Shown here: in pieces, positions 6,764 to 15,147 of the stretch
Layout: each line of letters begins with the position of its first letter
Numbering within the stretch: position 1 is the first letter of the stretch
Assembly (NCBI RefSeq): GCF_014651955.1
Contig: NZ_BMXW01000021.1
Location: 1 to 64,000, forward strand
Origin: Shewanella fodinae
GTDB lineage: Bacteria; Pseudomonadota; Gammaproteobacteria; Enterobacterales; Shewanellaceae
Direction: 5' to 3'
DNA length: 64,000 nucleotides
Notes under the pieces: model-generated
What the model saw: only the letters and a program-made list of their open reading frames with translations
Database searches by the model: none
Told to the model about the DNA's origin: nothing
Position numbers and translations under genes: made by a program

Positions 6764-7318
6764 GTCATTTTTCGCTACATTTCTCTGCCCAAAAGTGAGC
6801 ACTTCAGAAAATTTTTGAATTGCTGGATGATTAGCTAGCTGTGCATAATCTGATTTCCACCAGTGTTGTGCTTCAGATATGAGCCACACAACAAATACAT
6901 GATTCCTAGAATAAAACTCATCTAAAGGAAAATCATCGAAACGTTCCTTTAGCACATGCCCAGGAACCTTATTTCGATATACTCTCAAGTCTTCTGCAAA
7001 TGTTTCAAATCTGCTTTTTGGCAAGGACGACTCAGGCTTCCCCTTAGCCAATTTTTGTAAATGTGAAGCGATGTATGCTTTTACTACGTCATTTTTCTCT
7101 GATTGAGTCTTACTCATATCACGAGCAACACAAGCTTTCATAAACTCATAGAGATGCTGAATAACACGCCCATAACTACTGTACAGATGCACCTTAAAGA
7201 GATCGCTGTGCTCTTCTTTATTTTTTAATAGAAAAAACAGAAAAGTACGGTAAGACTGGTCTAGCATTTCAAATTCATAGGCCATTGCCCTAACCAGTTT
7301 TTCATCATCTGTCGTCAT
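6758..7318 (-). CDS. Helical protein with HEPN-like RNxxxxH motif (cassette gene)
   Basis: A 186-residue soluble, strongly helical protein. It starts at 7318 behind a very good ribosome binding site (AAGGAGG). YRNKVPGHV at residues 114-122 fits R-x5-H with Asn after Arg, as in HEPN domains. The N-terminal half (FEMLDQSYRTFLFFLLKN, GRVIQHLYEFMKACV) could supply the other helices of the four-helix bundle. No transmembrane segment. It sits next to the membrane-anchored HEPN-like cassette and could be read from the same promoter. The Pro-Gly before the His is unusual, so catalytic activity is uncertain. Confidence 0.5.
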   Translation of the reverse strand: MTTDDEKLVRAMAYEFEMLDQSYRTFLFFLLKNKEEHSDLFKVHLYSSYGRVIQHLYEFMKACVARDMSKTQSEKNDVVKAYIASHLQKLAKGKPESSLPKSRFETFAEDLRVYRNKVPGHVLKERFDDFPLDEFYSRNHVFVVWLISEAQHWWKSDYAQLANHPAIQKFSEVLTFGQRNVAKNDS

Positions 7319-7333
7319 CGGTTCCTCCTTGAC

Positions 7334-7432
7334 TCATAACGCTTTACTAATGGGCTGCCGCAGCGCAGCGTAGGCAGTCCCGTGGAGGCCACGTTGTTTG
7401 TGGCAGTAACGAAATTAAGTAACTTGTTATTT
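7334..7432 (-). other. attC recombination site (99 bp)
   Basis: TCATAAC at 7334 and GTTATTT at 7426 frame the site. Its interior (GGGCTGCCGC..GGCAGTCCC, AACGAAATTAAG) is closely similar to the site at 2918-3015. Confidence 0.7.
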
Positions 7433-7440
7433 GCTTCCAT

Positions 7441-7743
7441 CTATGGAATGCCCATTTCCCAAAGCTGTTCATTTGTTACATGAACTGTACTGCTATTCGC
7501 TGAATATTTGCTACCAATACAATAGCTCTTGCTTATCAAGACACCTGAATGTTGAAGCTGAAAGACCAGTAACTTTTCATCTCCAACTTGATCCAGCCAC
7601 GCAGACGACTGATATGCTATTCCGTCAATTAGTATTGGCCCAAACTGCATACGTTCGAGTTCTTGCTCAATAGCTTCGATAGCGATGCCTTCAAAGCGGG
7701 CTCTCAATTCTTTGAGCTTACGATAGATGTTCGAATCACTCAT
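7441..7743 (-). CDS. Unknown 100-residue cassette protein
   Basis: A soluble protein with an N-terminal amphipathic helix (IYRKLKELRARFEGIAIEAI) and a beta-rich C-terminal half (LLVFQLQHSGVLISKSYCIG). I recognise no family. Its ATG at 7743 lies only four bases from the attC core box and has no Shine-Dalgarno, so translation may depend on the incoming cassette transcript. Confidence 0.55.
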   Translation of the reverse strand: MSDSNIYRKLKELRARFEGIAIEAIEQELERMQFGPILIDGIAYQSSAWLDQVGDEKLLVFQLQHSGVLISKSYCIGSKYSANSSTVHVTNEQLWEMGIP

Positions 7744-7746
7744 GGC

Positions 7747-7802
7747 ATATAACGCTCAAAGCAAGCGCGCGGTACGCGTCGCTTTGCCTTTGCTTGTTAT
7801 AT
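7747..7802 (-). other. attC recombination site (56 bp)
   Basis: Boxes ATATAAC (7747) and GTTATAT (7796) are perfectly complementary, and the arms CAAAGCAAGCG and CGCTTTGCCTTTGCTTG pair. A short classical site. Confidence 0.8.
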
Positions 7803-7811
7803 GCGATTGCA

Positions 7812-8102
7812 TTAAATTTTGAACCTCTGAAACGTTTTTTTGGCGATAAATAGCATTAAGCCAAAAAGAGCTAACATGACAAGGCCAAAAGCACCAAAAA
7901 ACATGGCTATTTCTGTACCTGATAACTCACTGCTGCGAATAGGTTCATTGATATCGAAATTCAACAAGTTACCCAACACATAAACCATTCCAGTGCTTAT
8001 CGCTGTATAGAATGGCAATAAGACAAGATAAACGCATACCCTAAAAAAGCGTTTCTTTTCGCTAAATGGAGCATCAATTTGGCAGTTGAAATTTGAGCTC
8101 AA
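7812..8102 (-). CDS. Small two-helix membrane protein (cassette gene)
   Basis: A 96-residue protein with hydrophobic helices at about 22-45 and 66-88 and charged ends; the short loop between them would face the periplasm. Start is TTG at 8102, six bases from GGGAG; no ATG is in frame. No family recognised. It is the first complete cassette at the right end of the array, so it would be closest to any array promoter. Confidence 0.55.
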   Translation of the reverse strand: MSSNFNCQIDAPFSEKKRFFRVCVYLVLLPFYTAISTGMVYVLGNLLNFDINEPIRSSELSGTEIAMFFGAFGLVMLALFGLMLFIAKKTFQRFKI

Positions 8103-8121
8103 TATCTACTCCCATACGAGC

Positions 8122-8191
8122 ATATAACGATTAGATCAGGGACGATTTTGAGCAAAGCGAAAAATTGATTCCCTGAATCGTCTTGTTTGAT
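8122..8191 (-). other. Outermost attC-like site
   Basis: ATATAAC at 8122 and GTTTGAT at 8185 frame arms GATCAGGGACGATT and AATTGATTCCCTGAATCG. It is the last attC-like structure before the chromosomal genes. It could be the attC of a lost cassette or a degenerate attI. Confidence 0.55.
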
Positions 8192-8358
8192 CGCAGACTA
8201 GGGGGTGACATGAAGCTCCGTTCAAAATGGTTTCTCCCTGAATTTGAATATGTTAGCCCGAAAATATGGTGAGCTAATTGATCGCCTTACCTTGAAGCTT
8301 TTGAATCGTTCGTATTAAGCCACGCCTTATACGACGAAGCATTGCTTCAAGGAATAGC

Positions 8359-8526
8359 ATGAAAATCAACTACGCTCAATCTGATTTCGGTCTTAAAACT
8401 GTATTTTTATACAGTATTGAACTATGCTTTCTCGGGCTTTCAGATTTACCCGATTTCCTGCGTTCAAACAGTGTATTAGACGACAAAATGTCGGAATATA
8501 TCACGACATTTTGTCGTTTTTTATGA
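8359..8526 (+). CDS. Possible 55-residue protein at the array junction
   Basis: ATG at 8359 follows AAGGA by seven bases and overlaps the end of the preceding frame as ATGA, which suggests translational coupling. The product begins MKINYAQSDFGLKTVFLYSI and has one weakly hydrophobic stretch. Its last codons lie in the hairpin at 8481-8522. No family recognised; it may be a decayed gene. Confidence 0.3.
   Translation: MKINYAQSDFGLKTVFLYSIELCFLGLSDLPDFLRSNSVLDDKMSEYITTFCRFL
8481..8522 (+). terminator. Strong hairpin with T-run
   Basis: Perfect 13-base arms CGACAAAATGTCG (8481-8493) and CGACATTTTGTCG (8504-8516) with a 10-base loop and six T residues after it: a rho-independent terminator for plus-strand transcripts. 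Each arm is itself nearly palindromic, so a binding site is also possible. Confidence 0.7.
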
Positions 8527-8659
8527 TTAATTATTACCCACTTTATGCGCTTATCTGCATGAAAGCAATCAATAATATTGCAGTTTTCTCGGAAGAATTA
8601 TTGCGTGAAAAACGACAGATTTATACGGCTTATGAGTAAAAAACGACATCCGGCAGATG

Positions 8660-8675
8660 CTGTATATTTAACCAG
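8660..8675. promoter_or_regulatory. LexA (SOS) box candidate
   Basis: CTGTATATTTAACCAG matches CTG-N10-CAG with the left half identical to the enterobacterial consensus. It lies 15 bases before an ATG at 8691 that opens only a 22-codon frame (MTMADDKNAGSSGKWFVRTS) ending at 8759. An SOS box is expected in front of integron integrase genes, so this may be the remains of such a promoter. Confidence 0.45.
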
Positions 8676-8978
8676 CAATTTTAGACATAAATGACGATGG
8701 CAGACGATAAAAACGCTGGCAGTTCTGGTAAATGGTTTGTGCGAACATCATCGGTATAACAGGGATAAATGCGCGGGGACTGACCTGCAGAAAGCGCAGC
8801 CAACAATGAGCCTAGGCGAATTTTTCAGTGTAAATTTTATGAGAGCCTGCGTAAGTTCCCAAGTATCAATAAACCAAGGCGAGCCGCTGGATTATTGAGT
8901 GAAAGCGCAAGCACTCAACATACCGAACGCGCTCGAAGTGCAGAGACTGCTAACCTCTCAGGTCAACCTCTCGTCTGC

Positions 8979-9779
8979 TTAGGCCACAGTCTGCTGTGGT
9001 ACTAAGCGTGACAAGGGTCTTTCCACCTCGCTGTAGTGACACAGCTCTAGCCGTCCATCACGATGTTCCAGCACCGCCGTACAATTCTCCACCCAGTCGC
9101 CAGTATTGATATACAGCTGCCCTTGCAGATATTGCAGTTCTGGATGATGTATATGACCACATACCACCCCGGCCACCTGTGCGTTTGTTGCCCGCTGCAA
9201 TGCCGCTGTACGAAAACGCTGCATGGCTGACTCCGCTTTGCTAGAACACTGTTTTAAGGTACGCGCCACTGACTGGTAAGGTAGTCCGAATAATCGACGT
9301 CCCGCATTCCACACGCGATTCAGCAATAGCACCAAGTCGTAAGCATTATCCCCCAACCAAGCATCAAAGCGGCTGGCACACAGCTGGCGATCAAATTCAT
9401 CACCGTGGATCAGCAGTAATTTACCGTGGGAGGGACTGTCGTAAATGTATTCACGGTGGACTTCTATTTTGTCTACCAAGCCGCCATCAAATCGCCGCAT
9501 TGTGGCATCGTGATTACCAGGCACATAAATCACGCGTGTCCCGCTGCGGGCTTTATCCACCAGCAATTGAAACACTTGTTGATGGGTAGCAGGCCAGTAC
9601 CAGCGACGATTAAGTGCCTGCATATCAATAACATCCCCCACAAGAAACAGAAAATCGCTGTGATGTTGTTTGAGAAAGTTCAAGAGATAATCGGCGCGGC
9701 AGTGTTTTTCACCAAGATGAAGATCCGATAGCCAGATCGCCCGGCAATAGCGGTTGGTTGAAGTTGCGACTGAGGTCAT
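8979..9779 (-). CDS. LpxH-like metallophosphoesterase
   Basis: A 266-residue calcineurin-type phosphoesterase. Metal-binding motifs run in order: SDLHLG near the N terminus, GDVIDM, GNHD, IHGDEFD and GHIHHPE. This set and the length fit the LpxH2/UDP-2,3-diacylglucosamine diphosphatase-like branch, a lipid A pathway enzyme family. The true substrate of this branch is often unknown. The start at 9779 has AGGA seven bases upstream; the longer frame (to 9872) has no such signal. It is the first chromosomal gene after the cassette array and faces the array. Confidence 0.8.
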   Translation of the reverse strand: MTSVATSTNRYCRAIWLSDLHLGEKHCRADYLLNFLKQHHSDFLFLVGDVIDMQALNRRWYWPATHQQVFQLLVDKARSGTRVIYVPGNHDATMRRFDGGLVDKIEVHREYIYDSPSHGKLLLIHGDEFDRQLCASRFDAWLGDNAYDLVLLLNRVWNAGRRLFGLPYQSVARTLKQCSSKAESAMQRFRTAALQRATNAQVAGVVCGHIHHPELQYLQGQLYINTGDWVENCTAVLEHRDGRLELCHYSEVERPLSRLVPQQTVA

Positions 9780-9949
9780 GGTGGGGTCCTGTACCTGACT
9801 TAATTTCAACAGGCGCAGATTAGCCACTGGGTTTGACGCGCTTGTTACCGAGGCTTGATGGTTTTGTGACAATCACTGTAAATGGTGGGCAGTCATCACG
9901 GTTAGCCAGAAGGAAATTGTTGCGACTGGCAACAACACAGCAGAAAACA

Positions 9950-10573
9950 CTAACGCGCGGTTGGGCTTGGCTGTCCACTCGCATTAAACGCAATCCGGTA
10001 TCCAAACAGGCCGTTGTCACTATTGTCAGCCGGAATGCAGTAGTGAAAACCGCTGTCAGCGCCAGAGACCGCTAAGTTGCTGTCAAAATCATCGATAAAC
10101 CGCTGCAACTGCTCTTGGCTATCGGATTCAAAATACCCAAGACACAAGTCGTCATTGCAAGCTAATTGGTAGTGGTTAAGGTAATGACTTTGGGGGCGAT
10201 GCAGCACCAGCCCATTAAGCTGTGCTTCTAACGTAGCGGCGGTCATCGATTTATTCATCTCAGCAAGATGTGTTACCAATTCGCTGTAACTTGACGATTG
10301 CAGCACTCGCTCCATCAGACGGCTATCAACTCGCTGCCCTCGATGTACCAGTTTGGCAAAGTTAAAACGTCGCGGATTGATCTCCCGAGTACGATCTGCG
10401 GCGGGTATCAGCGGTAAATCATCAACATTAGCTAAGGAATCCTTTGCAGTAACAGGGGTTGGCTCGCGGTGCTGCAGCCATTGAGGAACGGCACTGCTGT
10501 TTTTTATCTGGATTAACATTACGACTAACAACAATGCCAAAACGATGTAGGCAAGATCGTTAAACAGTTTCAT
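9950..10573 (-). CDS. Membrane-anchored protein of unknown function
   Basis: A 207-residue protein with one N-terminal membrane helix (LAYIVLALLLVVMLIQI) and a periplasmic remainder rich in polar residues. Two Cys pairs (CNDDLC, HYC) may form a disulfide. Start ATG at 10573 with AGGA seven bases upstream. It lies downstream of nqrF on the same strand, separated by 131 bases that hold a 9-base perfect inverted repeat, so co-transcription is possible but not shown. No family recognised. Confidence 0.65.
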   Translation of the reverse strand: MKLFNDLAYIVLALLLVVMLIQIKNSSAVPQWLQHREPTPVTAKDSLANVDDLPLIPAADRTREINPRRFNFAKLVHRGQRVDSRLMERVLQSSSYSELVTHLAEMNKSMTAATLEAQLNGLVLHRPQSHYLNHYQLACNDDLCLGYFESDSQEQLQRFIDDFDSNLAVSGADSGFHYCIPADNSDNGLFGYRIAFNASGQPSPTAR

Positions 10574-10661
10574 CAACAAGTCCTTTTGTCTGAAACGATT
10601 GTGGCTTTTGGGCTCATTTCCAAGACACTATTCTTCCGTGAAACGCCGCAATACACAAGTT

Positions 10662-10694
10662 CAGGTGTCGGGAGTAACCAGACCGCGACACCTG
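10662..10694. repeat. Inverted repeat between nqrF and next gene
   Basis: Perfect 9-base arms CAGGTGTCG (10662-10670) and CGACACCTG (10686-10694), with a 15-base loop. There is no T-run, so it may be an operator or an mRNA-stabilising hairpin after nqrF rather than a terminator. Confidence 0.5.
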
Positions 10695-10704
10695 AGAACA
10701 TCAC

Positions 10705-11922
10705 TTAGCCACCAAAATCATCCAGTAAGATGTTGTCACGCTCAACCCCCAGGCTTTCCAGCATGGAGATCACCGAGCTATTCATAATGGGCGGGCCACA
10801 CATGTAATACTCACAATCTTCTGGCGCTTTGTGCTGTTTGAGGAAATGTTCATACACCACGTTATGGATAAAGCCGGTATAGCCCTGCCAGTTATCCTCA
10901 GGCAACGGCTCCGACAAGGCAATATGCCATTCGAAGTTTGGATGGGTACGCGCCAGTTCATCAAAATCTTCCTGATAGAACACTTCGCGCAGTGAGCGCG
11001 CGCCATACCAGAAGGTCATCTTGCGTTGAGTTTGCCGCGATTTCAGTTGGTCAAAAATATGTGAACGCATGGGAGCCATGCCAGCACCACCACCGATAAA
11101 CACCATTTCGGCATTGGTGTCTTTGACGAAAAATTCACCGAACGGCCCAGAAATCGTCACAGTATCTCCCGGCTTCAGATTAAAGATATAGGATGACATC
11201 TGCCCTGGAGGAATCTCAGGCTTAGGCGGTGTCGCAATGCGCACATTGAGCATAATGCGGCCTTTTTCTGCCGGGTAATTCGCCATCGAATAGGCGCGCA
11301 TCACCGGCGCGGTAACTTTCGATACCAGTGCAAACAGCCCGTGCTTCAACCATTCATCGCGATATTGTTCATCAATATCAAAGTCACGGTAATGTATTTC
11401 GTGGGCAGGCGCTTCAATCTGGATATAACCACCAGCTTTGAAGTTCACCTCTTCACCTTCCGGTAATTTCAGCAACAACTCTTTGATATAGGTGGCGGTA
11501 TTACGGTTAGACAACACCTGACATTGCCATTTACGGACACCGAAGATCTCTTCTTCCAGCTCCAGTTCCATATCGTTTTTTACCGCTACCTGACAGGCAA
11601 GCCGACAGCCAGCCTTGGCGTCTTTTTTGGTGATATGTTCCATCTCTGTTGGCAAAATATCGCCACCACCGGACTTGATAACAACCCGGCACTGGCCGCA
11701 AGTACCACCGCCACCGCAGGCTGAGGGCACAAAAATCTCTTTGGAGGCCAGCGCCGCTAACAACTTACCACCAGCGGCGACGGTAACGCTTTTGCTGGCG
11801 TCACCATTAATGGTCAACTGCACATCGCCGCTTTGTACCAAACGGCTTTTAGCAAACAGGATCAACGCCACCAGCAAACATACCACCAAGGTAAACATGC
11901 CGATGCCAATTAACATTTCCAT
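10705..11922 (-). CDS. nqrF: Na+-translocating NADH:quinone reductase subunit F
   Basis: NqrF is the NADH-oxidising subunit that feeds electrons into the Na+-NQR complex of the inner membrane. The 405-residue protein has an N-terminal membrane helix, a plant-type [2Fe-2S] domain with [10 protein letters not shown] and a later Cys (GCRLACQ), an FAD domain with RAYSMAN, and an NADH domain with [11 protein letters not shown] and the C-terminal CGPP. Length and order are typical. It is the last gene of the nqrABCDEF operon. No apbE (the flavin transferase needed for NqrB/NqrC) follows within the window. Confidence 0.97.
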   Translation of the reverse strand: MEMLIGIGMFTLVVCLLVALILFAKSRLVQSGDVQLTINGDASKSVTVAAGGKLLAALASKEIFVPSACGGGGTCGQCRVVIKSGGGDILPTEMEHITKKDAKAGCRLACQVAVKNDMELELEEEIFGVRKWQCQVLSNRNTATYIKELLLKLPEGEEVNFKAGGYIQIEAPAHEIHYRDFDIDEQYRDEWLKHGLFALVSKVTAPVMRAYSMANYPAEKGRIMLNVRIATPPKPEIPPGQMSSYIFNLKPGDTVTISGPFGEFFVKDTNAEMVFIGGGAGMAPMRSHIFDQLKSRQTQRKMTFWYGARSLREVFYQEDFDELARTHPNFEWHIALSEPLPEDNWQGYTGFIHNVVYEHFLKQHKAPEDCEYYMCGPPIMNSSVISMLESLGVERDNILLDDFGG

Positions 11923-11940
11923 CTGTATGCTCCTTTGTAG

Positions 11941-12549
11941 TTACAGAGTGATGCCAGCAAAGGCCATAAAGCCTAGCGCCATCAGGCCGGTAGTGATAAA
12001 CGTGATGCCAATACCTTGCAGATTCTTAGGGATAGCATTGAATTTCAGCCGTTCACGGATGCCCGCCAGCAGCACAATCGCCAGCGCCCAGCCACTGCCA
12101 GCGCCAACCCCAAACACAATGGATTCGCCAAAGTTGTAGTCACGGTTAGCCATAAAAATCACCCCGGCAAAAATGGCGCAGTTCACCGTCAGCAGTGGCA
12201 GAAAAATCCCCAAGGTTTGATACAGCACCGGCACGTAGCGATCCAGTACCATTTCGAGGATCTGCACCAACGCGGCTATCACGCCAATAAAAGTGATCAG
12301 TTGCAGATAGCTCAGGTCCAGATTGGGCAATCCAGCCCAGGCTAACGCGCCAGGTTTTAATACGTAGCTGTAGATCAGTTGGTTCAGCGGCACCGCCAAC
12401 ACCATCACTACAATTACCGCTATCCCTAAGCCAAAAGCGGTCGACACTTTTTTCGATACCGCCAGAAAGGTACACATGCCGAGGAAGAATGACAGCGCCA
12501 TGTTGTCGATGAAGGTCGCTTGAATAAACAGATTGAGATAGTGTTCCAT
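11941..12549 (-). CDS. nqrE: Na+-NQR subunit E
   Basis: NqrE is an integral membrane subunit with six helices that helps bind the buried iron centre between NqrD and NqrE. The 202-residue sequence starts [20 protein letters not shown], typical of the family, and keeps the conserved Cys regions ([13 protein letters not shown] and NCAIFAGV). ATG at 12549 follows AGGAG. Eighteen bases separate it from nqrF. Confidence 0.97.
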   Translation of the reverse strand: MEHYLNLFIQATFIDNMALSFFLGMCTFLAVSKKVSTAFGLGIAVIVVMVLAVPLNQLIYSYVLKPGALAWAGLPNLDLSYLQLITFIGVIAALVQILEMVLDRYVPVLYQTLGIFLPLLTVNCAIFAGVIFMANRDYNFGESIVFGVGAGSGWALAIVLLAGIRERLKFNAIPKNLQGIGITFITTGLMALGFMAFAGITL

Positions 12550-12558
12550 CACGACTCC

Positions 12559-13179
12559 TTAGCGCTGCCGATTGCGGGCGATGTTGATCAGCCAGATGAT
12601 CACGCCGATCAGGAAAAACGCACTCGGGGGCAACTTAAACATTTCGTTGGGCAAGTACCAACCACCATCAGCCACGGTTTGCAGCAGTTGTTTGCCAAAC
12701 AATGTGCCCGCACTCAACAGTTCGCGTACAAATGCCACCGATAACAGAATAAAACCGTAACCTGCTGAGTTGCCCAGCGCATCCAGCACCGCCAGATGCG
12801 GTGGTTCTTTCATGGCGAAGGCTTCAGCGCGCCCCATCACAATGCAGTTGGTAATAATTAGCCCAACAAACACCGACAGCTGCTTTGACAGCTCGGGGGC
12901 TAAATCTTGCAGCACCATATCCACCACAATCACCAATGAAGCGATAATGGTCATCTGCGCAATAATACGCACGCTATTGGGAATAAGGTGGCGGATAAGC
13001 GAAATAAACAAATTGGAGCAAACCACTACAAATGTCACCGCCAAGGTCATCACCAAAGCGGTCTGCATCGAGTTACTGACGGCCAATGCAGAGCAAACGC
13101 CTAGCACTTGCATCGCCACCGGATTATTGGCAAACACTGGCTGCCACAGCAATTGCCGCGTGGTTAATGTTGCACTCAT
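12559..13179 (-). CDS. nqrD: Na+-NQR subunit D
   Basis: An integral membrane subunit (206 residues, six helices) homologous to NqrE and to RnfE. Conserved [12 protein letters not shown] and [14 protein letters not shown] carry the Cys residues that bind the iron centre at the NqrD/E interface. The start overlaps the nqrC stop as ATGA, indicating translational coupling. Confidence 0.97.
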   Translation of the reverse strand: MSATLTTRQLLWQPVFANNPVAMQVLGVCSALAVSNSMQTALVMTLAVTFVVVCSNLFISLIRHLIPNSVRIIAQMTIIASLVIVVDMVLQDLAPELSKQLSVFVGLIITNCIVMGRAEAFAMKEPPHLAVLDALGNSAGYGFILLSVAFVRELLSAGTLFGKQLLQTVADGGWYLPNEMFKLPPSAFFLIGVIIWLINIARNRQR

Positions 13180-13949
13180 TTCGTTGTCTCCATCGCTTTC
13201 AGTTTGGTAAGCAGTGGCGCAAAACCTTCGTCACCAAACCAGAAACTGATCATATTCTGTACTCCAGCTCCGGTACGGGTGGCCCCGCTGACACCATCAA
13301 TGCCATTAACATCACCCGGCTTAGCACCGCCTTTAATGATCTTCAGTGCCACCTTGCCGTCAGCATCAAACAACTGCTTACCGTGCCATTTCTGACGCCA
13401 GTCTTCGTGATTGATGAAATCGCCGATCCCCGGCGTTTCGCCGTGTTCATAGAACACCACGCCTTCAATGGTATTGAGATCTGGCTGCAAGCCAATAAAA
13501 CCATAGATGATTGACCACAAGCCTTTGCCATAAATTGGCAATACCCAGCTCTGTAGCTGGCCTTGCGCATCATGCACCCGAAAGATGCGGATCTGGTTAG
13601 CGCGGGTTTTGATACGGGCGGTATCTTTGGCAATCTTGCTGGAATGCTCTGGATTGATAGCGGCCATGCGCTCGTCATAGTCCAGCAGATCCTCCTGGGG
13701 AACAGTCTGTCCATCTGCCAGTGTCACTAACATGGGCGTGACCCGGGCGCTAAACAGGGTTTTAAAGTTACTGTTGTCGCTCGGGATATTGGCGGCCAAC
13801 AGCACATTTTGCATCAGCTCATTGCGCTGCTTTGCCAACTTGCGCTCTTTCAGCACACCCGCCGTGCCGGTGATCATAAAGGAGCACACCAGACACAGCA
13901 CGATGGTGAACAGGAAGGTTCCGGCGACACTGTCTTTATTGAAGGCCAT
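13176..13949 (-). CDS. nqrC: Na+-NQR subunit C
   Basis: NqrC carries a covalently bound FMN on the periplasmic side. The 257-residue protein has one N-terminal helix ([21 protein letters not shown]) and the flavinylation motif [10 protein letters not shown] near residue 225, whose last Thr accepts FMN via ApbE. Its start overlaps the end of nqrB by 14 bases. Confidence 0.97.
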   Translation of the reverse strand: MAFNKDSVAGTFLFTIVLCLVCSFMITGTAGVLKERKLAKQRNELMQNVLLAANIPSDNSNFKTLFSARVTPMLVTLADGQTVPQEDLLDYDERMAAINPEHSSKIAKDTARIKTRANQIRIFRVHDAQGQLQSWVLPIYGKGLWSIIYGFIGLQPDLNTIEGVVFYEHGETPGIGDFINHEDWRQKWHGKQLFDADGKVALKIIKGGAKPGDVNGIDGVSGATRTGAGVQNMISFWFGDEGFAPLLTKLKAMETTK

Positions 13950-15147
13950 TGCGCTTGATCCTCCGTCTGATGTTAAAACGCGCCACCAACGAGTCCATTA
14001 ACGGCGCCCACAAGTTAGCAAACAGGATGGCTAGCATAATGCCTTCCGGCATTTTGACGTTGGCAACGCGGATCACCACGGTCATAGCGCCAACCAGCAC
14101 GCCAAACAACCATTTACCGGGACGGGTGTAAGCGGTGGTAACTGGGTCTGTTGCCATAAACATCATCCCTAAGGCAAAGCCGCCGCTGACCAAATGCCAG
14201 GTCCAAGGCATCGCCGTCCAGGCACTGCGACTATTGCCTAAATAGTTGAACAACAGCGTGGTCGCTATCATCCCCAGCATCACCCCGGCAACGATGCGCC
14301 AATCTGCCAGTCGCGTCAGCAGCAACAAAGCACCACCTAACAAAATCGCCAGGGTGCTGGTTTCTCCCATTGCCCCAACCTCAAAGCCGAGAAATGCCTG
14401 CCACCAATTGCTATCACTGAACGCCTGATACCAGTGGTAATCGCTAAAATGCAGTTTATTGGCCGCTACCTGTGCCAGCGTGGTGGCACCAGAATAACCA
14501 TCAACCGCCACCAACTGGGCACTGCTGGTGACTTCTGAGGGATAGGCAAAGTAGATAAACGCCAGTCCCGCTAGTGCCGGATTGAGGAAGTTGTAGCCCA
14601 TGCCCCCAAACAACTCTTTGGCCACCACCACACCAAAACTGACGCCCAGCACCACCAGCCATAAGGCAATGTGCGCAGGCATACACAGGCTAAACAGCAA
14701 CGCGGTGACAAAAAAGCCCTCATGCAATTCTTGGTGACGCACCTTGGCAAACACCATTTCCCACAGCAAGGTGGTAAGCAAAGCACTGAAGTAAATCGGT
14801 AGGAAAAAACTCAAACCATAGGTAAAGGTGCTAAAAAAACCAGACTCTGCGCTCAGAGGGCCAAACACTGATGTAAACAGCGATGCTTGCCAGCCACTGG
14901 CGGCCGTGGCTCCGGCTATTAACGCCAGTTTGGCCTGTAAACCGGTGTTATAAATACCGAACAAAATAGCGGGTAGCAGACACAAACCTACCAGCGTCAT
15001 AGTGCGTTTAACGTCGATGGCATCGCGCACATGCACAGCATCCTGAGTGCTGCCACCATGACCGATAAACAAGGAGCGGAAGAAGTCGCGGATAGTTGAA
15101 CCCGGTGCGTAGTAGGCGTCCTGAATTTCCGACTTGGATTTTTTCAT
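13936..15147 (-). CDS. nqrB: Na+-NQR subunit B
   Basis: The main membrane subunit with about ten helices, the Na+ channel, riboflavin and a covalent FMN. The flavinylation motif GYSGATTLAQ is present near residue 225-235. Length 403 is normal. The ATG at 15147 overlaps the nqrA stop codon, so the pair is translationally coupled. Confidence 0.97.
   Translation of the reverse strand: MKKSKSEIQDAYYAPGSTIRDFFRSLFIGHGGSTQDAVHVRDAIDVKRTMTLVGLCLLPAILFGIYNTGLQAKLALIAGATAASGWQASLFTSVFGPLSAESGFFSTFTYGLSFFLPIYFSALLTTLLWEMVFAKVRHQELHEGFFVTALLFSLCMPAHIALWLVVLGVSFGVVVAKELFGGMGYNFLNPALAGLAFIYFAYPSEVTSSAQLVAVDGYSGATTLAQVAANKLHFSDYHWYQAFSDSNWWQAFLGFEVGAMGETSTLAILLGGALLLLTRLADWRIVAGVMLGMIATTLLFNYLGNSRSAWTAMPWTWHLVSGGFALGMMFMATDPVTTAYTRPGKWLFGVLVGAMTVVIRVANVKMPEGIMLAILFANLWAPLMDSLVARFNIRRRIKRNGLQ

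Larger units (their letters stand above)
8192..8978. other. Array-chromosome junction without a confident gene
   Basis: About 790 bases with remnants only. On the plus strand a 20-codon frame (8210-8272) begins MKLRSKWFLPEFEYVSPKIW after a G-rich site, and a tail SPYLEAFESFVLSHALYDEA ends at 8362. That tail overlaps by ATGA the start of a 55-codon frame at 8359-8526. A hairpin (8481-8522) and an SOS-like box (8660-8675) follow. No integrase reading frame (tyrosine recombinase boxes, RHSFAT-type motif) was found in any frame. Confidence 0.5.

Noticed and set aside
1-8200. CRISPR array
   Set aside because: The regularly spaced inverted structures are attC sites of differing sequence with genes between them, not identical short repeats with spacers.
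8424-8639. 71-codon ORF on the plus strand at the array edge
   Set aside because: It runs through the 13-base hairpin and T-run, and its start lacks a ribosome binding site; the frame at 8359 has better support.
8192-8978. Possible integron integrase gene
   Set aside because: No frame shows tyrosine recombinase motifs, and only short fragments are open.
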